This document shows positions 6,494 to 6,572 of a stretch of 6,572 nt of DNA, piece by piece; the first letter of the stretch is position 1, and every line of letters starts with the position of its first letter. Under the pieces are notes generated by a model. It did no database searches, was not told where the DNA came from, and saw only the letters and a program-made list of their open reading frames with translations. The DNA is from an uncultured Eubacteriales bacterium (lineage in GTDB: Bacteria > Bacillota > Clostridia > Christensenellales > QALW01): contig URYI01000113.1 of the NCBI GenBank assembly GCA_900552055.1, positions 1 through 6,572 on the forward strand, read 5' to 3'. The position numbers and the translations under genes were made by a program.

Positions 6494-6572
6494 CGCTGCT
6501 TATTTTGCATGCCTTGCGGGCGAGCGCAGCGGCGGGCGGGCAATATAAATGGGCGCTGAAGAGAGAAAAGGG
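6494..6572. other. Short non-coding tail with a G-rich block
   Basis: After the terminator there is a G-rich block (6511-6541) rich in GGGCGGG-like words, then an AT-rich patch and purine-rich GAGAGAAAAGGG at the window edge. The last could be the start of a ribosome site for a gene beyond the window, but no start codon is visible. No gene is supported here. Confidence 0.35.

Noticed and set aside
6544..6549. TATAAA resembling a -10 box near the right edge
   Set aside because: No TTG-containing -35 is found 16-18 bases upstream; the region there is GC-rich.
1..6572. Mobile element, CRISPR array, tRNA/rRNA or novel multi-gene system
   Set aside because: No transposase or integrase, no regularly spaced repeats, no cloverleaf or rRNA sequence. 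All three genes belong to well-known families and leave no unexplained coding space.

Overview
The window looks like an ordinary chromosomal segment of a Gram-positive, probably clostridial (Bacillota) bacterium. The reasons are the adjacency of smc and ftsY, strong Shine-Dalgarno sites (GGAGG-type) before each gene, a UUG start on smc, and a lipoprotein sugar-type binding protein with a classical lipobox. This placement is inferred from gene content and signals only; no rRNA or other marker is present.

Layout. Positions 1-60 hold a G-rich (on the minus strand) stretch and a weak terminator-like hairpin that ends the leftward unit. Positions 61-1029 (minus) encode FtsY, the signal recognition particle receptor. 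Positions 1043-4618 (minus) encode the complete 1191-residue SMC chromosome condensation ATPase. The two genes are 13 nt apart and clearly form one unit, smc-ftsY, read leftward from an extended -10 promoter at 4691-4719. Positions 4619-4891 are a divergent intergenic region holding that promoter and a rightward promoter (4828-4856), plus two dyad symmetries that are candidate regulator sites. Positions 4892-6427 (plus) encode a 511-residue lipoprotein solute-binding protein of a probable carbohydrate ABC transporter. A textbook intrinsic terminator follows at 6458-6493, then a short GC-rich tail with no gene to the end of the window.

Function. SMC (nucleoid compaction and segregation) and FtsY (membrane targeting of nascent proteins) are housekeeping proteins often encoded together in Bacillota, commonly after rnc. 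Here no rnc precedes smc: the unit starts at its own promoter and abuts an unrelated nutrient-uptake gene. The binding protein's permease genes are not in the window; if linked, they would lie beyond the right edge, past the terminator. I found no mobile element, CRISPR array, RNA gene or new defence-like system. The most interesting points are regulatory: the dyad over the -35 of the binding-protein promoter, the UUG start of smc with an overlapping out-of-frame AUG, and the terminator after the binding protein.
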